A stretch of DNA of 64,000 bases from Rhodoferax sp. (GCA_031291305.1 JARLJH010000040.1:99265-163264), one strand, 5' to 3'. Shown: positions 29,238-41,762, counted from the first letter of the stretch. The notes: a model not told the origin generated them from the letters alone. Numbers and translations: made by a program.

Positions 29238-31364
29238 ATGTCTGATTTGCCTGAAAATTCAAAATCACCACTGGCGGTGAATCCTGATGCGGCCCCGTCG
29301 CCTGTTATGACACCCACCTTGCCCGCTGTCGCCGACTCGCCGGAGGCTGCGATTGAGGCTGGCAGCCACCCTGAGCAATTGCTCAGCGACGTGGCCAGTC
29401 TGCCTGCGCTGCCTGGGGTCTACCGCTACTTCGACGCGCAGGGCCAGGTGCTCTATGTGGGCAAGGCCATCAACCTGAAAAAGCGGGTGTCGAGTTATTT
29501 CCAGAAGAACCACGGCGGCACGCGCATCGGCCACATGGTCAGCAAAATTGTGCGGCTGGAGACCACCGTGGTGCGCTCCGAGGCTGAGGCGCTGCTGCTG
29601 GAAAACAACCTGATCAAGACGCTCAACCCGAAGTACAACATCCTGTTTCGGGACGATAAAAGCTACCCGTACCTGAAGATCAGCGCAGCGGCACCTTTGC
29701 CGAAAGATATCAAAGATATAGCTGATAGCCTTTTAAAGACGGGGGCTAAAGGCCAAAATGGTCTACAAAAAACCGGTGTCAAGGTGAATGGCAACTGGTT
29801 CCCCCGCGTGGCCTATTACCGTGGCGCGGTCGAGAAAAAACACCATTACTTCGGCCCGTATCCCAGTGCCTGGGCGGTGAAGGAAGCCATTTTGTTGATG
29901 CAGAAGGTATTCAAGCTGCGCACCTGTGAGGACAGCGTGTTCAGCAACCGCACCCGGCCTTGCCTGCTGTACCAGATCAAGCGCTGTTCCGGTCCGTGTG
30001 TCGGGCACATCTCACCCGCCGGGTATGCGCAAGACGTGGCGGATGCCGAGCGTTTCCTGAACGGTGACGCGCAGGAAGTGATGACCGAGTTGGAGGCCCG
30101 CATGATGGCGCACGCCGACAAGCTGGAGTTTGAGCAGGCTGCCGAATTGCGCAACCAGGTGTCGGCGCTCTCCAACGTGTTGCACCAGCAGTCGGTGGAC
30201 AACGTGAGCGATCGCGATGTGGACATTCTGGCCGTCAAGGTGCAGGGCGGTCGCGCCTGCGTCAACCTGGCCATGGTGCGCGGCGGCCGACATTTGGGCG
30301 ATCGACCCTACTTCCCGGTGCAGGTGCAGGACAGCGCAGGGCTGGACGTTGCTGACGACGATGTACCCGAGCGCTCCGTGGAGTCGCAAATCCTCGACGC
30401 CTTTATCGCCCAACATTACCTCAACGTGCCGGTGCCGCCCTCGCTGGTGGTCAGCGGCCCGGTGGACAAGGATTTGCTCAAAGCGCTGGCGGTGCAGACC
30501 GGTATCAAGGTCAGCGCCGAGAACAACCCGCGCTCGCAGCGCCGTGTCTGGCTGGAGATGGCTCAGACCAACGCCAACCTGCAACTGGCCCGCCTGCTGT
30601 CCGAAGAGGGCTCGCAGCAGGCGCGCACGCGTGCACTCTACGAAGCGCTGGACTTGTTGATTGACAACCTGGACGAACTGCGCATCGAGTGTTTTGACAT
30701 CTCTCACACGTCCGGCGAATCCACCCAGGCCTCCTGCGTGGTGTTTCACCACCACAAAATGCAGAACGCCGAGTACCGGCGTTACAAGATCACCGACATC
30801 ACGCCCGGCGACGATTACGCCGCCATGCGCCAGGTGCTGCTGCGCCGCTACGGCAAGCTGGCTGAGGTGTTGAATGAAGCCAAACGCACCGGCGAAACGC
30901 CTGCGGGCACCGGCCGTCTGCCGGACTTGGTGTTGGTCGATGGCGGCAAAGGCCAGGTCAGCATGGCGCGCGAGGTGTTCACGCAACTGGGGCTGGACCT
31001 GTCGCTGATCGTCGGCGTGGAAAAAGGCGAGGGCCGACGCATCGGTCTGGAAGAACTGGTGTTTGCCGACGGGCGCGAGAAGGTCTACCTGGGCAAGGAC
31101 TCCGCCGCGCTGATGCTGGTGGCGCAAATTCGCGACGAGGCGCACCGCTTTGCCATCACCGGCATGCGCGCGGCCCGCGCCAAGGTTCGCATGGATGGCG
31201 GCAAGCTCGAAGAAATCCCCGGCATCGGACCCAAGCGCCGCGCACGCTTGTTGCAGCGTTTTGGCGGTGTGCGCGGCGTGGCGATGGCGTCGGTGGATGA
31301 CATGGCCAGTGTGGAAGGCATTTCGCACGATCTGGCGGAGGAAATTTACCGCGCGTTGCATTGA
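29238..31364 (+). CDS. uvrC: Excinuclease ABC subunit C with repeat-derived insertion
   Basis: A 708-residue UvrC (E. coli 610) making both incisions in nucleotide excision repair. Order: a Pro/Ala-rich N-terminal extension of about 47 residues; GIY-YIG nuclease ([22 protein letters not shown]); Cys-rich [23 protein letters not shown] helices near residue 290; RNase H-like domain with [17 protein letters not shown] and [11 protein letters not shown]-terminal helix-hairpin-helix pair ([20 protein letters not shown]). Between PYLKIS and [10 protein letters not shown] an extra stretch of about 30 residues ([20 protein letters not shown] onward) is encoded by a family A repeat in frame. Confidence 0.96.
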   Translation: MSDLPENSKSPLAVNPDAAPSPVMTPTLPAVADSPEAAIEAGSHPEQLLSDVASLPALPGVYRYFDAQGQVLYVGKAINLKKRVSSYFQKNHGGTRIGHMVSKIVRLETTVVRSEAEALLLENNLIKTLNPKYNILFRDDKSYPYLKISAAAPLPKDIKDIADSLLKTGAKGQNGLQKTGVKVNGNWFPRVAYYRGAVEKKHHYFGPYPSAWAVKEAILLMQKVFKLRTCEDSVFSNRTRPCLLYQIKRCSGPCVGHISPAGYAQDVADAERFLNGDAQEVMTELEARMMAHADKLEFEQAAELRNQVSALSNVLHQQSVDNVSDRDVDILAVKVQGGRACVNLAMVRGGRHLGDRPYFPVQVQDSAGLDVADDDVPERSVESQILDAFIAQHYLNVPVPPSLVVSGPVDKDLLKALAVQTGIKVSAENNPRSQRRVWLEMAQTNANLQLARLLSEEGSQQARTRALYEALDLLIDNLDELRIECFDISHTSGESTQASCVVFHHHKMQNAEYRRYKITDITPGDDYAAMRQVLLRRYGKLAEVLNEAKRTGETPAGTGRLPDLVLVDGGKGQVSMAREVFTQLGLDLSLIVGVEKGEGRRIGLEELVFADGREKVYLGKDSAALMLVAQIRDEAHRFAITGMRAARAKVRMDGGKLEEIPGIGPKRRARLLQRFGGVRGVAMASVDDMASVEGISHDLAEEIYRALH
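29711..29764 (+). repeat. Repeat family A, copy 5 (in-frame insertion in uvrC)
   Basis: ATAGCTGATAGCCTTTTAAA, then GACGGGGGCTAAAGGCCAAA match both halves of the repeat. No stop codon arises and the reading frame continues unbroken on both sides. Confidence 0.8.
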
Positions 31365-31457
31365 GGGGCCGAATACCGAACCATGTCTTGCATGGCAGGC
31401 TGCTCAATTGCAGGGCCATGTGACGCAACGCACACGACTGCATGCCACAATTGGTGC

Positions 31458-32024
31458 ATGTTCTGGACCATTCCCACCCTCATGACCTGGGCGCGCATCG
31501 CGGCCATTCCTTTGATCGTCGGGGTGTTTTACCTGCCCATCGCGCCCATGCACCGCAACGAGATTGCCACGGTGATGTTTGTAGTGTTCGCCGCCACCGA
31601 CTGGTTGGATGGGTTTTTGGCTCGCAGACTCAATCAGGTGTCGGCTTTTGGTGCGTTTCTGGACCCGGTGGCCGACAAGTTTCTGGTCTGCGCCTGCGTG
31701 TTGGTGCTGGTGCACTTAGGTCGCGCCGATGTGTTTGTCGGGCTGATCATCATCGGTCGCGAGATCGCCATCTCGGCGCTGCGTGAGTGGATGGCGCAAA
31801 TCGGCGCCTCGCGCAGTGTGGCGGTGCACATGATTGGCAAACTCAAAACCACGGCGCAGATGGTGGCCATCCCTTTCCTGCTGTTTGACGGCATGTTGTT
31901 CGGGGTGATCGACACCCATGCCTGGGGCGTCTGGCTGATCTGGCTGGCCGCCATCATGACCGTCTGGTCCATGGTGTATTACCTGCAAAAGGCATTGCCC
32001 GAGATCCGCGCCAAGGTGAAGTGA
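31458..32024 (+). CDS. pgsA: CDP-diacylglycerol-glycerol-3-phosphate 3-phosphatidyltransferase PgsA
   Basis: A 188-residue inner-membrane enzyme making phosphatidylglycerol phosphate. It carries the full CDP-alcohol phosphotransferase motif D-x2-DG-x2-AR-x8-G-x3-D-x3-D in DWLDGFLARRLNQVSAFGAF followed by LDPVADK. It has about five hydrophobic helices. ATG 31458 gives the family N-terminus (FWTIPTLMTWARIAAIP). It follows uvrC by 93 bases on the same strand, an arrangement found in many proteobacteria. Confidence 0.95.
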   Translation: MFWTIPTLMTWARIAAIPLIVGVFYLPIAPMHRNEIATVMFVVFAATDWLDGFLARRLNQVSAFGAFLDPVADKFLVCACVLVLVHLGRADVFVGLIIIGREIAISALREWMAQIGASRSVAVHMIGKLKTTAQMVAIPFLLFDGMLFGVIDTHAWGVWLIWLAAIMTVWSMVYYLQKALPEIRAKVK

Positions 32025-32075
32025 GGCGGCTCACGGGCGGATCAGCCATCAAGCGAGGACGCTTACCCCCACGAC

Positions 32076-32792
32076 CTATGCATCAGGGAACAAACGGTAT
32101 CCGACGCCACTCTCGGTGAGTAAGTGGCGAGGCTGTGCCGGGTCACCCTCCAGCTTTTGCCGGAGGTGGCCCATGTAGATCCGCAGGTAGTGGTTTTGCT
32201 CAGAGTGGGACGGCCCCCACACATCGCGAAGCATCTGCTTGTGGGTGATCACCCGCCCGACATTCGCCATCAGAACCGCCAGCAGGCGGTACTCTATCGG
32301 CGTCAGATGAACCTCGGCACCCGCACGGCGAACAATTCTTTCCGCCCGATTGACTTCAACATCACCAAATCGGAAGACCGCGTCAGCTTGCGCCACGCCG
32401 TCGTGCTGCGCTTCAGTGGCGACCGTTCTGGGGCGACGCAGGTTGGCGCGCACGCGCGCCATCAGTTCGCCCAAACCAAAGGGCTTGGTCAGGTAATCAT
32501 CGGCACCCGCGTCCAGGGCGGCGATTTTGTCAAGCTCGTTGGTGCGGGCCGACAACACCAGGATGGGCACGTTCGACCAGCCGCGCACATCGCGGATCAC
32601 ATCGATGCCATCACCGTCTGGCAGGCCCAGGTCAACGATCAGCAGCTCAGGTTTTCGGGTACCTGCATCGGCCAGACCCCGTTTGGCAGTATCCGCTTCA
32701 TGCACTTGCCAACCCTCTGCCTCCAAGGCGGCGCGCACAAACCGGCGGATTTGAATTTCGTCTTCGATCAGAATGACGACAGGTTGGGTCAT
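32076..32792 (-). CDS. kdpE: Response regulator KdpE
   Basis: A 238-residue OmpR-type regulator of the kdp operon. The receiver domain has the acidic pocket (LIEDE), the phosphoacceptor Asp in LLIVDLGLPDGDG and the conserved Lys in DYLTKPFGLGEL. The C-terminal winged helix contains LTPIEYRLLAVLMANVGRVI. Its ATG overlaps the kdpD stop by four bases. It is the last gene of the operon. Confidence 0.95.
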   Translation of the reverse strand: MTQPVVILIEDEIQIRRFVRAALEAEGWQVHEADTAKRGLADAGTRKPELLIVDLGLPDGDGIDVIRDVRGWSNVPILVLSARTNELDKIAALDAGADDYLTKPFGLGELMARVRANLRRPRTVATEAQHDGVAQADAVFRFGDVEVNRAERIVRRAGAEVHLTPIEYRLLAVLMANVGRVITHKQMLRDVWGPSHSEQNHYLRIYMGHLRQKLEGDPAQPRHLLTESGVGYRLFPDA

Positions 32793-35548
32793 GGTGTCTC
32801 TGGGGGTGGATTTCTGGGTAAGGTGAATGTGAATTCGGCACCGCCGCCTGCGGCTTGAGCGGCCCTGATCTTGCCACGGTGGGCATCAATGATAGCTTTG
32901 CAGATCGCCAATCCCAAACCCACCCCTCGCGTCGAAGATTCATTGTTGCCGCGCGTGAATTTGGCAAACAGGTCGTCTTCTTTTCCTTTGACACTCAAAG
33001 GCAGGCCGGGACCAAAATCCCGCACAGTCATCACCAACGTGGTGGGTGTGATGCTGGCGCTCACCATGATCGCTGGCTCGGATGGGGGGTTCGCCACGCC
33101 GTACTTGGCCGCGTTCTCCAACAGGTTGACCAAGACCCGCTCAATCAAGCTGGCATCAAACTCAACCAAAGGCAAGTCGTCAGGCAGTTCGGTTCGCACC
33201 GACAGCGGGCCCAACGCATGGCGAGAAGAACGGATGGCGCTGCCGACGACTTCTTCCACGGATTGCCAGTCTTTTCGCAGCTCGACTTGACCACTTTCCA
33301 AGCGGGCCATTTCCAGCATGTTGGTCACCAACGTGCTCAATTCGCGCGCTTCGTGGCTGATGTTCCGGGCGGAATGGCGTTGCTCGTGTGTCAAAGGGGT
33401 GGAGGCCGCCAAGACCTCGGCTTGCCCCACCAACGCGGTCAACGGCGTGCGGATATCGTGGGACATGGCGGCCAGCAAAGTGTTACGTAGTCGCTCGGAC
33501 TCCATTTGCACCACGGCTGCCTGCGCCACATCCACGTAGTGCACCCGCTCCAGGGCAATGGCAATTTGTCGTGCCAGTGTCTCCAACTGCTGGATCTGCT
33601 CTGGAATCAATAGCCAGCGGGGCTTGGCCGGTAACAAGGCCAGCACACCACGAATCCGCATGGGGGCTTGCAAAGGCACAAAATGCCATAGGCTGCCGGG
33701 CAGGGTGGCGGTGGCAACACCCGCCCGTTGCCCGTTGCGAAACGCCCAGTCAGCCACGCTGGTATCCAGTGATACAGGCAGCTGGGCATCAAAACTCAGC
33801 TGGTCATTGGCGTCTGGCAAGAGCACCCGGACATCACCTTCAAACGTGCGACGCGCCAGACTCTCTGCGCTTTCCACGACTTGGGAGGTGAGCAACGCAC
33901 CGGACAAGTCACGTGACAGTTCAAAAAGGGTTTGCGCTCGCCGTTCACGGGTGGCCGACACCTGGGCAGCAAACCGCAGGTTGGCGGTCAACTGGCCGAT
34001 CAACAGGCCGACGGCCAGCATGACCACAAAAGTCAGCAGGTACTGCACGTCGCTCACCGCAAACGAAAAGCGGGGTGCCACGAAGAAAAAATCGAAGGCA
34101 GCCACGGACAGCACCGCTGCCAGCATGGAGGGGCCCCGACCCAGCTTGACAGCGACCAGCACCACGCACAATAAGAAAAACATGACGATGTTGGCCAAGT
34201 CAAACAAGCGCGCCAGCGGAAACGCCAACAGGGTGGTGAGCAAGCACGCTCCCCCTGCCAAGGCATAACGCGGCCATTCCTCCATCCAGACACTGGTTTG
34301 GGTGTCGTCCTGCACAGGTCTGGGTAGGGCGGTGGGCAGTTTGCGGACGCTTTCAGAGGCCCCTACCTCCACCACATCGATGGTGGGGGCCAAGTTGGCC
34401 AATTGACGCGTGATGCTGGGTCGGATCATCCGCCGCAGTTGCCCCCAACGCGAGGGGTCCGGTCGGCCAATGACCAAGGTGGCACAGTTCAAGGTCTGCG
34501 CATGCGCCATCAAGGCTTTGGCCACATCCTCGCCGGTTAACACGGCGGTGCTGGCACCGAGTTCTTCGGCCAGCTTGAGCACCGTCAACGTTCTATCGCG
34601 CTCGGGTGCAGGGCGACGCTGCAGGCCAGGGGTTTCCACATAGGCGGCAAACCAGCGCACATTGAGCTGCCCGGCCAAGCGTGCAGCGCTGCGAACCGCG
34701 TGCTCCGCACCTTCTTGTGGCCCCACACACACCAGCATCGCGCCGGAGGTGTTCCAGGCCGGTGTTCCGCTGGCGTGGCTGTTGAGGGTTCTTTGCGTGT
34801 GTTGTGAGCGGTAAGTGCGCACATCGTCACCGACATGTTCGGCGGTGCGGCGCAGGGCGATTTCCCGCAGCGCAATCAGATTACCCTTGCGAAAGAAGTT
34901 TTGACTGGCCCGCTCCGCCTGTTGGGGAATGTAGACCTTGCCGGCCTTCAACCTGGCCAGCAGCTCATCGGCGGTGACATCCACCAAAACGATTTCATCA
35001 GCGCCATCGAGCACCGTGTCGGGCACGGTTTCATTGACCCTGACCCCGGTGATTGAGCCCACCGTGCCGTTCAAACTCTCCAGGTGCTGGACGTTGATCG
35101 CCGTCCAGACATCAATGCCCGCATCCAGCAACTCCTGTACATCCTGCCAGCGTTTGGGATGGCGAGAGCCCGGCGCGTTGGAGTGTGCCAGCTCATCAAC
35201 CAACAAGATGTCGGGTTTGGCGGCCAGGGCGGCATCAAGATCAAGCTCCAGCAAAACTTGCCCCCGGTGTGACACTTTGCGCAGCGGCAAGAGTTTGAGG
35301 TTGGCCTCCAAAGCCATGGTTTCCTTGCGACCATGGGTTTCCACCAGCCCCACCAGCACGTTTTTTCCGGCCTGTTGCGCCCCTTGCGCAGCGCTGAGCA
35401 TGGCGTAGGTCTTGCCCACACCGGCACTCGATCCGAAATAGACCCGCAGCTTGCCACGCATGACCGCCAGGTCATCCTCTCGCAATTGCGCCAGAAGCGC
35501 GTCGGGGTCGGGTCGGGAATCAGTTGCTGAATTAGGGTGTAGAGCCAT
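32789..35548 (-). CDS. kdpD: Sensor histidine kinase KdpD
   Basis: A membrane sensor kinase of about 919 residues (E. coli 894). The N-terminal KdpD domain has Walker [17 protein letters not shown]; a universal-stress-like domain follows (about 250-370), then four membrane segments near 430-530, a GAF-like region, the phosphoacceptor His in [19 protein letters not shown], and the ATPase N/G boxes ([28 protein letters not shown]). Starts at 35548 or 35563 both slightly overlap kdpC. It senses K+ limitation and phosphorylates KdpE. Confidence 0.95.
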   Translation of the reverse strand: MALHPNSATDSRPDPDALLAQLREDDLAVMRGKLRVYFGSSAGVGKTYAMLSAAQGAQQAGKNVLVGLVETHGRKETMALEANLKLLPLRKVSHRGQVLLELDLDAALAAKPDILLVDELAHSNAPGSRHPKRWQDVQELLDAGIDVWTAINVQHLESLNGTVGSITGVRVNETVPDTVLDGADEIVLVDVTADELLARLKAGKVYIPQQAERASQNFFRKGNLIALREIALRRTAEHVGDDVRTYRSQHTQRTLNSHASGTPAWNTSGAMLVCVGPQEGAEHAVRSAARLAGQLNVRWFAAYVETPGLQRRPAPERDRTLTVLKLAEELGASTAVLTGEDVAKALMAHAQTLNCATLVIGRPDPSRWGQLRRMIRPSITRQLANLAPTIDVVEVGASESVRKLPTALPRPVQDDTQTSVWMEEWPRYALAGGACLLTTLLAFPLARLFDLANIVMFFLLCVVLVAVKLGRGPSMLAAVLSVAAFDFFFVAPRFSFAVSDVQYLLTFVVMLAVGLLIGQLTANLRFAAQVSATRERRAQTLFELSRDLSGALLTSQVVESAESLARRTFEGDVRVLLPDANDQLSFDAQLPVSLDTSVADWAFRNGQRAGVATATLPGSLWHFVPLQAPMRIRGVLALLPAKPRWLLIPEQIQQLETLARQIAIALERVHYVDVAQAAVVQMESERLRNTLLAAMSHDIRTPLTALVGQAEVLAASTPLTHEQRHSARNISHEARELSTLVTNMLEMARLESGQVELRKDWQSVEEVVGSAIRSSRHALGPLSVRTELPDDLPLVEFDASLIERVLVNLLENAAKYGVANPPSEPAIMVSASITPTTLVMTVRDFGPGLPLSVKGKEDDLFAKFTRGNNESSTRGVGLGLAICKAIIDAHRGKIRAAQAAGGGAEFTFTLPRNPPPETP

Positions 35549-36122
35549 GACTTGAGTGTGCATCAAGTGCCAGGTTGAGTTGCAGTACGTTGACGACCGG
35601 TTCACCGATCAGCCCGAGTATCGGGCGCTGCGTGGCCTGGTCAATCAACGCCTGCACCACTTGGGGGGACAACTGGCGCGCCTTGGCAACGCGGCCCAGT
35701 TGGTACTGCGCCGCAGCCAGACTGATGTGGGGGTCAAGCCCGCTGGCAGACGCGGTGACCAGGTCAACGGGAACTGCAGCCGGGTTTGATGGGTCCGACG
35801 CGCGCAGTGCTGCCACCCGCGTCTTGACCACATCGGTCAGGGCTGGGTTCATCGGGCCCAGGTTGGATCCGCTAGACGCACCAGCGTTGTTGGCCATCGG
35901 GCCGGTGGCAGAAGGGCGCCCCCAAAAATGGGCCGGGTCCGTGAAGCTCTGCCCGATCAGCGTCGATCCGACGGCTTTGCCGTCTCGAAGGATGAGGCTG
36001 CCGTGGGCTTGGGCCGGAAACAAGCTTTGCGCCAGGCCGGTCACCAGCAGCGGGTAGGCAATGCCGGTCAAAAGAGAGAGCGCAAAAAATAGCACCAGTG
36101 CGGGTCTGAGTATGTGTTTCAT
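35532..36122 (-). CDS. kdpC: K+-transporting ATPase subunit KdpC
   Basis: A 196-residue subunit with one N-terminal membrane helix ([20 protein letters not shown]) and a periplasmic/cytoplasmic-face domain. Conserved parts are [20 protein letters not shown], then [10 protein letters not shown], and [20 protein letters not shown]. It supports nucleotide binding to KdpB within the KdpFABC complex. It lies 124 bases after kdpB; the gap contains a family A repeat. Confidence 0.95.
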   Translation of the reverse strand: MKHILRPALVLFFALSLLTGIAYPLLVTGLAQSLFPAQAHGSLILRDGKAVGSTLIGQSFTDPAHFWGRPSATGPMANNAGASSGSNLGPMNPALTDVVKTRVAALRASDPSNPAAVPVDLVTASASGLDPHISLAAAQYQLGRVAKARQLSPQVVQALIDQATQRPILGLIGEPVVNVLQLNLALDAHSSHGSTP

Positions 36123-36164
36123 AAAATTTCCTGTGAGGTTGGCGTTGGTATTGCAGGGTGGCTG

Positions 36165-36222
36165 AATTTGTTATCAAATAGGCCTCTAGCCCTTATGAAT
36201 CAATCGCAAGAAGCTATCGTTT
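36165..36222 (-). repeat. Repeat family A, copy 6 (between kdpB and kdpC)
   Basis: On the minus strand GATAGCTTCTTGCGATTGAT is followed by TCATAAGGGCTAGAGGCC and an AT-rich tail. It begins about 25 bases after the kdpB stop in the direction of the operon. Confidence 0.8.
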
Positions 36223-36246
36223 GAATAGTATTCAGCCGGTCATGCC

Positions 36247-38304
<2,058 letters not shown>

Positions 38305-38335
38305 AAAAGTTACTCGCTTTTTGGATGGGTGTGCT

Positions 38336-40135
38336 TCACGCCGCTGGCCATAGCATCAGGTGCTCGACCATCGGTCCCAGCGCCAAGGCTGGCACATAGT
38401 TCAACAAACCCACCAGCAGCACCGTGCTGATCAAGAGAAACACAAACAAGGGGCCATGGGTCGGCATGGTTCCCGCTGTCTCCGGTAGCCGCTTTTTGGA
38501 AGCCAAGGCACCGGCAATTGCCAGAACCGGCACGATCACGCCAAAGCGGCCCAGCCACATAACGATGCCCAATAGCGTGTTGTAAAACGGTGTGTTGGCG
38601 GACAGCCCGGCAAACGCGCTGCCGTTGTTGTTGGCCGCTGAGCTCAGGGCGTACAGAATTTCCGAAAAACCATGCGGGCCGGGGTTGGCAATACCGGCCT
38701 GGCCCGCACTGGCCATGACAGCGATTGCCGTACCGGCCAGCACCAGGATCGGTGTCACCAAAATGGCAATGGAGGTGAGTTTCATCTCATGCACCTCAAT
38801 CTTCTTGCCCAGGTATTCCGGCGTGCGGCCAATCATCAAGCCCGCGATGAACACCGCCAGGATGGCAAAGATCAGCATGCCATACAGGCCACTGCCGACA
38901 CCGCCAAACACCACCTCACCAAGCTGCATCATCACGATGGGCACCATGCCCCCCAGCGGTGTGAACGAGTCGTGCATGGCATTCACCGCGCCGCACGATG
39001 CCGCCGTGGTGATGGTGGCAAACAGGGTGGACGCATTGATGCCAAAGCGCGCCTCTTTACCTTCCATATTGCCGCCGCTCTGCAAGGCACTGCTGGTTTG
39101 ATCCACGCCCAAGGGTGTCAACAGCGGGTTGCCTGCTTGTTCTGCAGGGGTGATGGCTATGACGGCCACCACGAAAATCAGCGTCATGGCCGCCAGCACC
39201 GCCCAGCCTTGGCGAGGGTCACCCACCTCGCGCCCAAAGGCAAAACACAGCCCGGCAGGTATCAGGAAGATGCTCAACATCTGCAAGAAGTTGGTCAGCG
39301 CATTCGGGTTTTCATAAGGGTGCGCCGAGTTGGCGTTGAAAAACCCACCGCCGTTGGTGCCAATCATCTTGATGGCTTCTTGCGAGGCCACCGGGCCCAT
39401 GGCCAGGGTTTGCTTGTCGGTCTTTTGGTCTTCCATGACCGGGTTGCCTTGCGCGTCTTTCAGGGGCTGACCATCGGCACCATTTTTGGGTGTCTGGTAG
39501 CTGGTGGCTTCCAGCGTGCTCACGTCCTGGTATGCGTCAAAGTTCTGGATTACCCCTTGACCTGCCAGAAACACGGCAAACACCAGCGACAAGGGCAGCA
39601 GCAGCCACAGCGTCAGGCGCGTGATGTCGACCCAAAAATTGCCAATCACCCCGGTAGACCTGGCCGCAAAACCGCGAAACAGCACAAACACCACAGCAAT
39701 GCCGGTGGCTGCTGAGAAAAAGTTTTGTACCGCCAGCGCCAGCATCTGCGTGAGGTAACTCATGGTGGACTCCCCCGCATAGCCCTGCCAATTGGTGTTG
39801 GACACAAAGGCAATGGCGGTGTTGAAAGCCGAGTCGGGTGACACTGCGGCCATGCCCGCCGGATTCAGCGGCAACCAGGCTTGCCAGCGTTGCAGCAGGT
39901 AGACCACCAACGCACCCAGTGCGTTGAAGGCCAGCAGCGACAAAGCATAGTGCGACCAGTTCATGGTGCGATCGGCAGAGGTGCCAGCCAACCGGTACAA
40001 GGGAGATTCCACGCGGTGCATCCAGCCAGGCAATCGCCCCGTGCTGATGCGGGTTAACCAGATGCCCAGCGGCCATGCCGTGACCCCTAAAACACCGAGG
40101 AAAAGAGCCAGTTGGCCCCAGGCTGAGGTACTCAT
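38336..40135 (-). CDS. kdpA: K+-transporting ATPase subunit KdpA
   Basis: The 599-residue K+ channel-like subunit. The four selectivity-filter loops are visible: [16 protein letters not shown], then [36 protein letters not shown] and [15 protein letters not shown] 40135 is preceded by a strong GGAGGAG and shares a TGATG overlap with kdpF; the longer open frame upstream covers kdpF and is not used. Confidence 0.96.
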   Translation of the reverse strand: MSTSAWGQLALFLGVLGVTAWPLGIWLTRISTGRLPGWMHRVESPLYRLAGTSADRTMNWSHYALSLLAFNALGALVVYLLQRWQAWLPLNPAGMAAVSPDSAFNTAIAFVSNTNWQGYAGESTMSYLTQMLALAVQNFFSAATGIAVVFVLFRGFAARSTGVIGNFWVDITRLTLWLLLPLSLVFAVFLAGQGVIQNFDAYQDVSTLEATSYQTPKNGADGQPLKDAQGNPVMEDQKTDKQTLAMGPVASQEAIKMIGTNGGGFFNANSAHPYENPNALTNFLQMLSIFLIPAGLCFAFGREVGDPRQGWAVLAAMTLIFVVAVIAITPAEQAGNPLLTPLGVDQTSSALQSGGNMEGKEARFGINASTLFATITTAASCGAVNAMHDSFTPLGGMVPIVMMQLGEVVFGGVGSGLYGMLIFAILAVFIAGLMIGRTPEYLGKKIEVHEMKLTSIAILVTPILVLAGTAIAVMASAGQAGIANPGPHGFSEILYALSSAANNNGSAFAGLSANTPFYNTLLGIVMWLGRFGVIVPVLAIAGALASKKRLPETAGTMPTHGPLFVFLLISTVLLVGLLNYVPALALGPMVEHLMLWPAA

Positions 40136-40233
40136 CAAAACTCCTCCGCACGAATGAGCGCGTATACCAAATAGGCCAGCAGCAGTGCGGCGCAGAGTCC
40201 GCCTGCGCCGTAAATCACAGTCAGACTGATCAT
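40135..40233 (-). CDS. kdpF: KdpF, small stabilising subunit
   Basis: A 32-residue single-helix protein ([20 protein letters not shown] then [12 protein letters not shown]). The C-terminal YLVYALI-x-AE is the conserved KdpF ending; E. coli KdpF has 29 residues. Its ATG overlaps the stop of the preceding 34-residue gene (ATGA) and its TGA overlaps the kdpA ATG. It stabilises the KdpABC complex in the membrane. Confidence 0.9.
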   Translation of the reverse strand: MISLTVIYGAGGLCAALLLAYLVYALIRAEEF

Positions 40234-40334
40234 GATTGCCCCTTGGTGGTTGGCTCCAGCCGCTTGAACCCCAGCACCAGCAGGGCAGTCGTACCCCACA
40301 GCAGGGCGCCACCCAACACAAACACGATATCCAT
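40230..40334 (-). CDS. 34-residue membrane protein at the head of the kdp operon
   Basis: A short gene encoding [20 protein letters not shown] then [14 protein letters not shown]: one hydrophobic helix of about 20 residues and a positively charged short tail. A very good ribosome binding site (AGGAGA, 7 bases before ATG 40334) and a 4-base ATGA overlap with kdpF show it is a real, coupled gene and the first of the operon. It does not match the KdpF pattern (no YLxYALxxAE). I know no named function; a second small Kdp subunit or a regulator of the complex is an inference. Confidence 0.75.
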   Translation of the reverse strand: MDIVFVLGGALLWGTTALLVLGFKRLEPTTKGQS

Positions 40335-40378
40335 GGTCTTTCTCCTATCAAATCGATGGGAGAAGCATATTTTTCAGG

Positions 40379-40435
40379 GCGTAAAAATGGGGAAGAGAGT
40401 GCCTCAAGTGCTGTAAAGAATGCGTAAAAATGGGG
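40379..40435 (-). promoter_or_regulatory. Candidate KdpE operator of the kdp operon
   Basis: The 14-mer GCGTAAAAATGGGG occurs twice (40379-40392 and 40422-40435), with CTGTAAAGAA at 40411-40420 next to the second copy. On the operon strand these read TTTTTACGC, TTCTTTACAG and TTTTTACGC. Direct TTTAC-type repeats suit an OmpR-family regulator such as KdpE. The proximal box ends about 45 bases before the first start, with a TATGCT-like -10 at 40363-40368. Confidence 0.55.
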
Positions 40436-40576
40436 CATTGTGAGCGCCAACACTTCGGATTTGGCACTCCATCAGTGCTCAAAATCTCAGGACTTTGCAA
40501 GCTGATATTTGAGTCAACCATTCATTGAACCATACCAATAGACAATCATGATTTCGACTTCGCATAAGGTGACAAC

Positions 40577-41671
40577 ATGGTCAGCCACAAGATCGCGGTG
40601 ATTGCAGGTGATGGCATTGGCAAAGAGGTGATGCCCGAGGGCCTGCGGGTGCTGCAGGCCGCCGCCAGCAAGTTCAACATCCCGCTGCAGTTTGACCACT
40701 TTGACTTTTCAAGCTGGGACTATTACGAGCAGCACGGCCAGATGCTGCCCGACAACTGGAAAGCGCTGATTGGTGCTCACGACGCCATCTATTTCGGGGC
40801 GGTCGGCTGGCCCGAGAAAATTCCGGATCACGTGTCGCTGTGGGGCTCTCTGCTGCAGTTTCGTCGCGAATTTGACCAGTACGTGAACCTGCGCCCGGCG
40901 CGGCTGATGCCCGGTATCACCTGCCCGGTGGTGCGGCGCGACGGCAGCGCCAGAGCGTCTGGCGAGATCGACATGGTGATCGTGCGTGAAAACACCGAAG
41001 GTGAATACTCCAGCATTGGCGGGCGTATGTATGCCGACACCGAGCGCGAAATCGTGGTGCAGGAAACCGTGATGTCGCGCGTCGGCGTGGACCGGGTGCT
41101 GAAGTTTGCGTTTGATCTGGCTCAGTCACGTCCCAAAAAACACCTGACCAGCGCAACCAAGTCCAATGGCATCGCCATCACGATGCCGTACTGGGACGAG
41201 CGGGTGGCCGAGATGGCCAAAGCCTACCCGGATGTGACGGTGGACAAGTTCCACATCGACATCCTGACCGCGCACTTTGTGCAGCGGCCGGATTTTTTTG
41301 ATGTGGTGGTCGGCAGCAACCTGTTTGGCGACATCCTCAGCGACCTGGGTCCGGCTTGTACCGGCACGATTGCCATTGCGCCGAGTGCCAATTTGAACCC
41401 GGAGCGCAAATTCCCATCGCTCTTTGAGCCGGTGCATGGCTCAGCGCCGGACATTGCTGGCCAAGGCGTGGCCAACCCGATAGGGCAGATCTGGAGCGGC
41501 GCGCTGATGCTGGACTTTTTGGGCTACCGTGCCGCGCATGATGCGGTGTTGCAAGCCATTGAGGGTGTGTTGAAACCGGGGAGCGGTGCACCGCGCACAC
41601 CTGATCTAGGTGGCACCGCCAGCACGCGGGATATGGGGTTGGCGATTACTGAGGTGCTGCTGTCTTTGTAG
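40577..41671 (+). CDS. Tartrate/isopropylmalate-type dehydrogenase
   Basis: A 364-residue NAD-dependent decarboxylating dehydrogenase of the isocitrate/isopropylmalate superfamily. It opens IAVIAGDGIGKEVMPEGLRV. The substrate site shows VIVRENTEGEYSSIGGRMY and the metal site SNLFGDILSDLGPACTGTIA, with the NAD loop EPVHGSAPDIAGQGVANP. GRMY and the DYYEQHGQMLPDNW region resemble tartrate or D-malate dehydrogenases more than LeuB. It stands alone; its stop codon lies at the start of a family A repeat. Confidence 0.85.
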   Translation: MVSHKIAVIAGDGIGKEVMPEGLRVLQAAASKFNIPLQFDHFDFSSWDYYEQHGQMLPDNWKALIGAHDAIYFGAVGWPEKIPDHVSLWGSLLQFRREFDQYVNLRPARLMPGITCPVVRRDGSARASGEIDMVIVRENTEGEYSSIGGRMYADTEREIVVQETVMSRVGVDRVLKFAFDLAQSRPKKHLTSATKSNGIAITMPYWDERVAEMAKAYPDVTVDKFHIDILTAHFVQRPDFFDVVVGSNLFGDILSDLGPACTGTIAIAPSANLNPERKFPSLFEPVHGSAPDIAGQGVANPIGQIWSGALMLDFLGYRAAHDAVLQAIEGVLKPGSGAPRTPDLGGTASTRDMGLAITEVLLSL

Positions 41672-41719
41672 CTACTAACCTTTATGGAATAGGGGCTAGA
41701 GGTCAATATTCCATAAAAA
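41665..41719 (+). repeat. Repeat family A, copy 7
   Basis: TTTGTAGCTACTAACCTTTA, then TGGAATAGGGGCTAGAGGTC and an AT-rich tail. The TAG of TAGCTA is the stop codon of the dehydrogenase gene. Confidence 0.8.
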
Positions 41720-41747
41720 AAACCACCTGCCATGTCGTGACAGGTGG
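41715..41747 (-). terminator. Rho-independent terminator of dapA-bamC
   Basis: On the minus strand CCACCTGTCA CGACA TGGCAGGTGG forms a long stem followed by eight T residues. It lies about 16 bases after the bamC stop and abuts repeat copy 7. Confidence 0.9.
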
Positions 41748-41762
41748 CTTGCACGCAAGCGC

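Noticed and set aside
30012-31361. Open frame of 449 codons antisense to uvrC
   Set aside because: Same kind of shadow frame; uvrC motifs on the plus strand leave no doubt.
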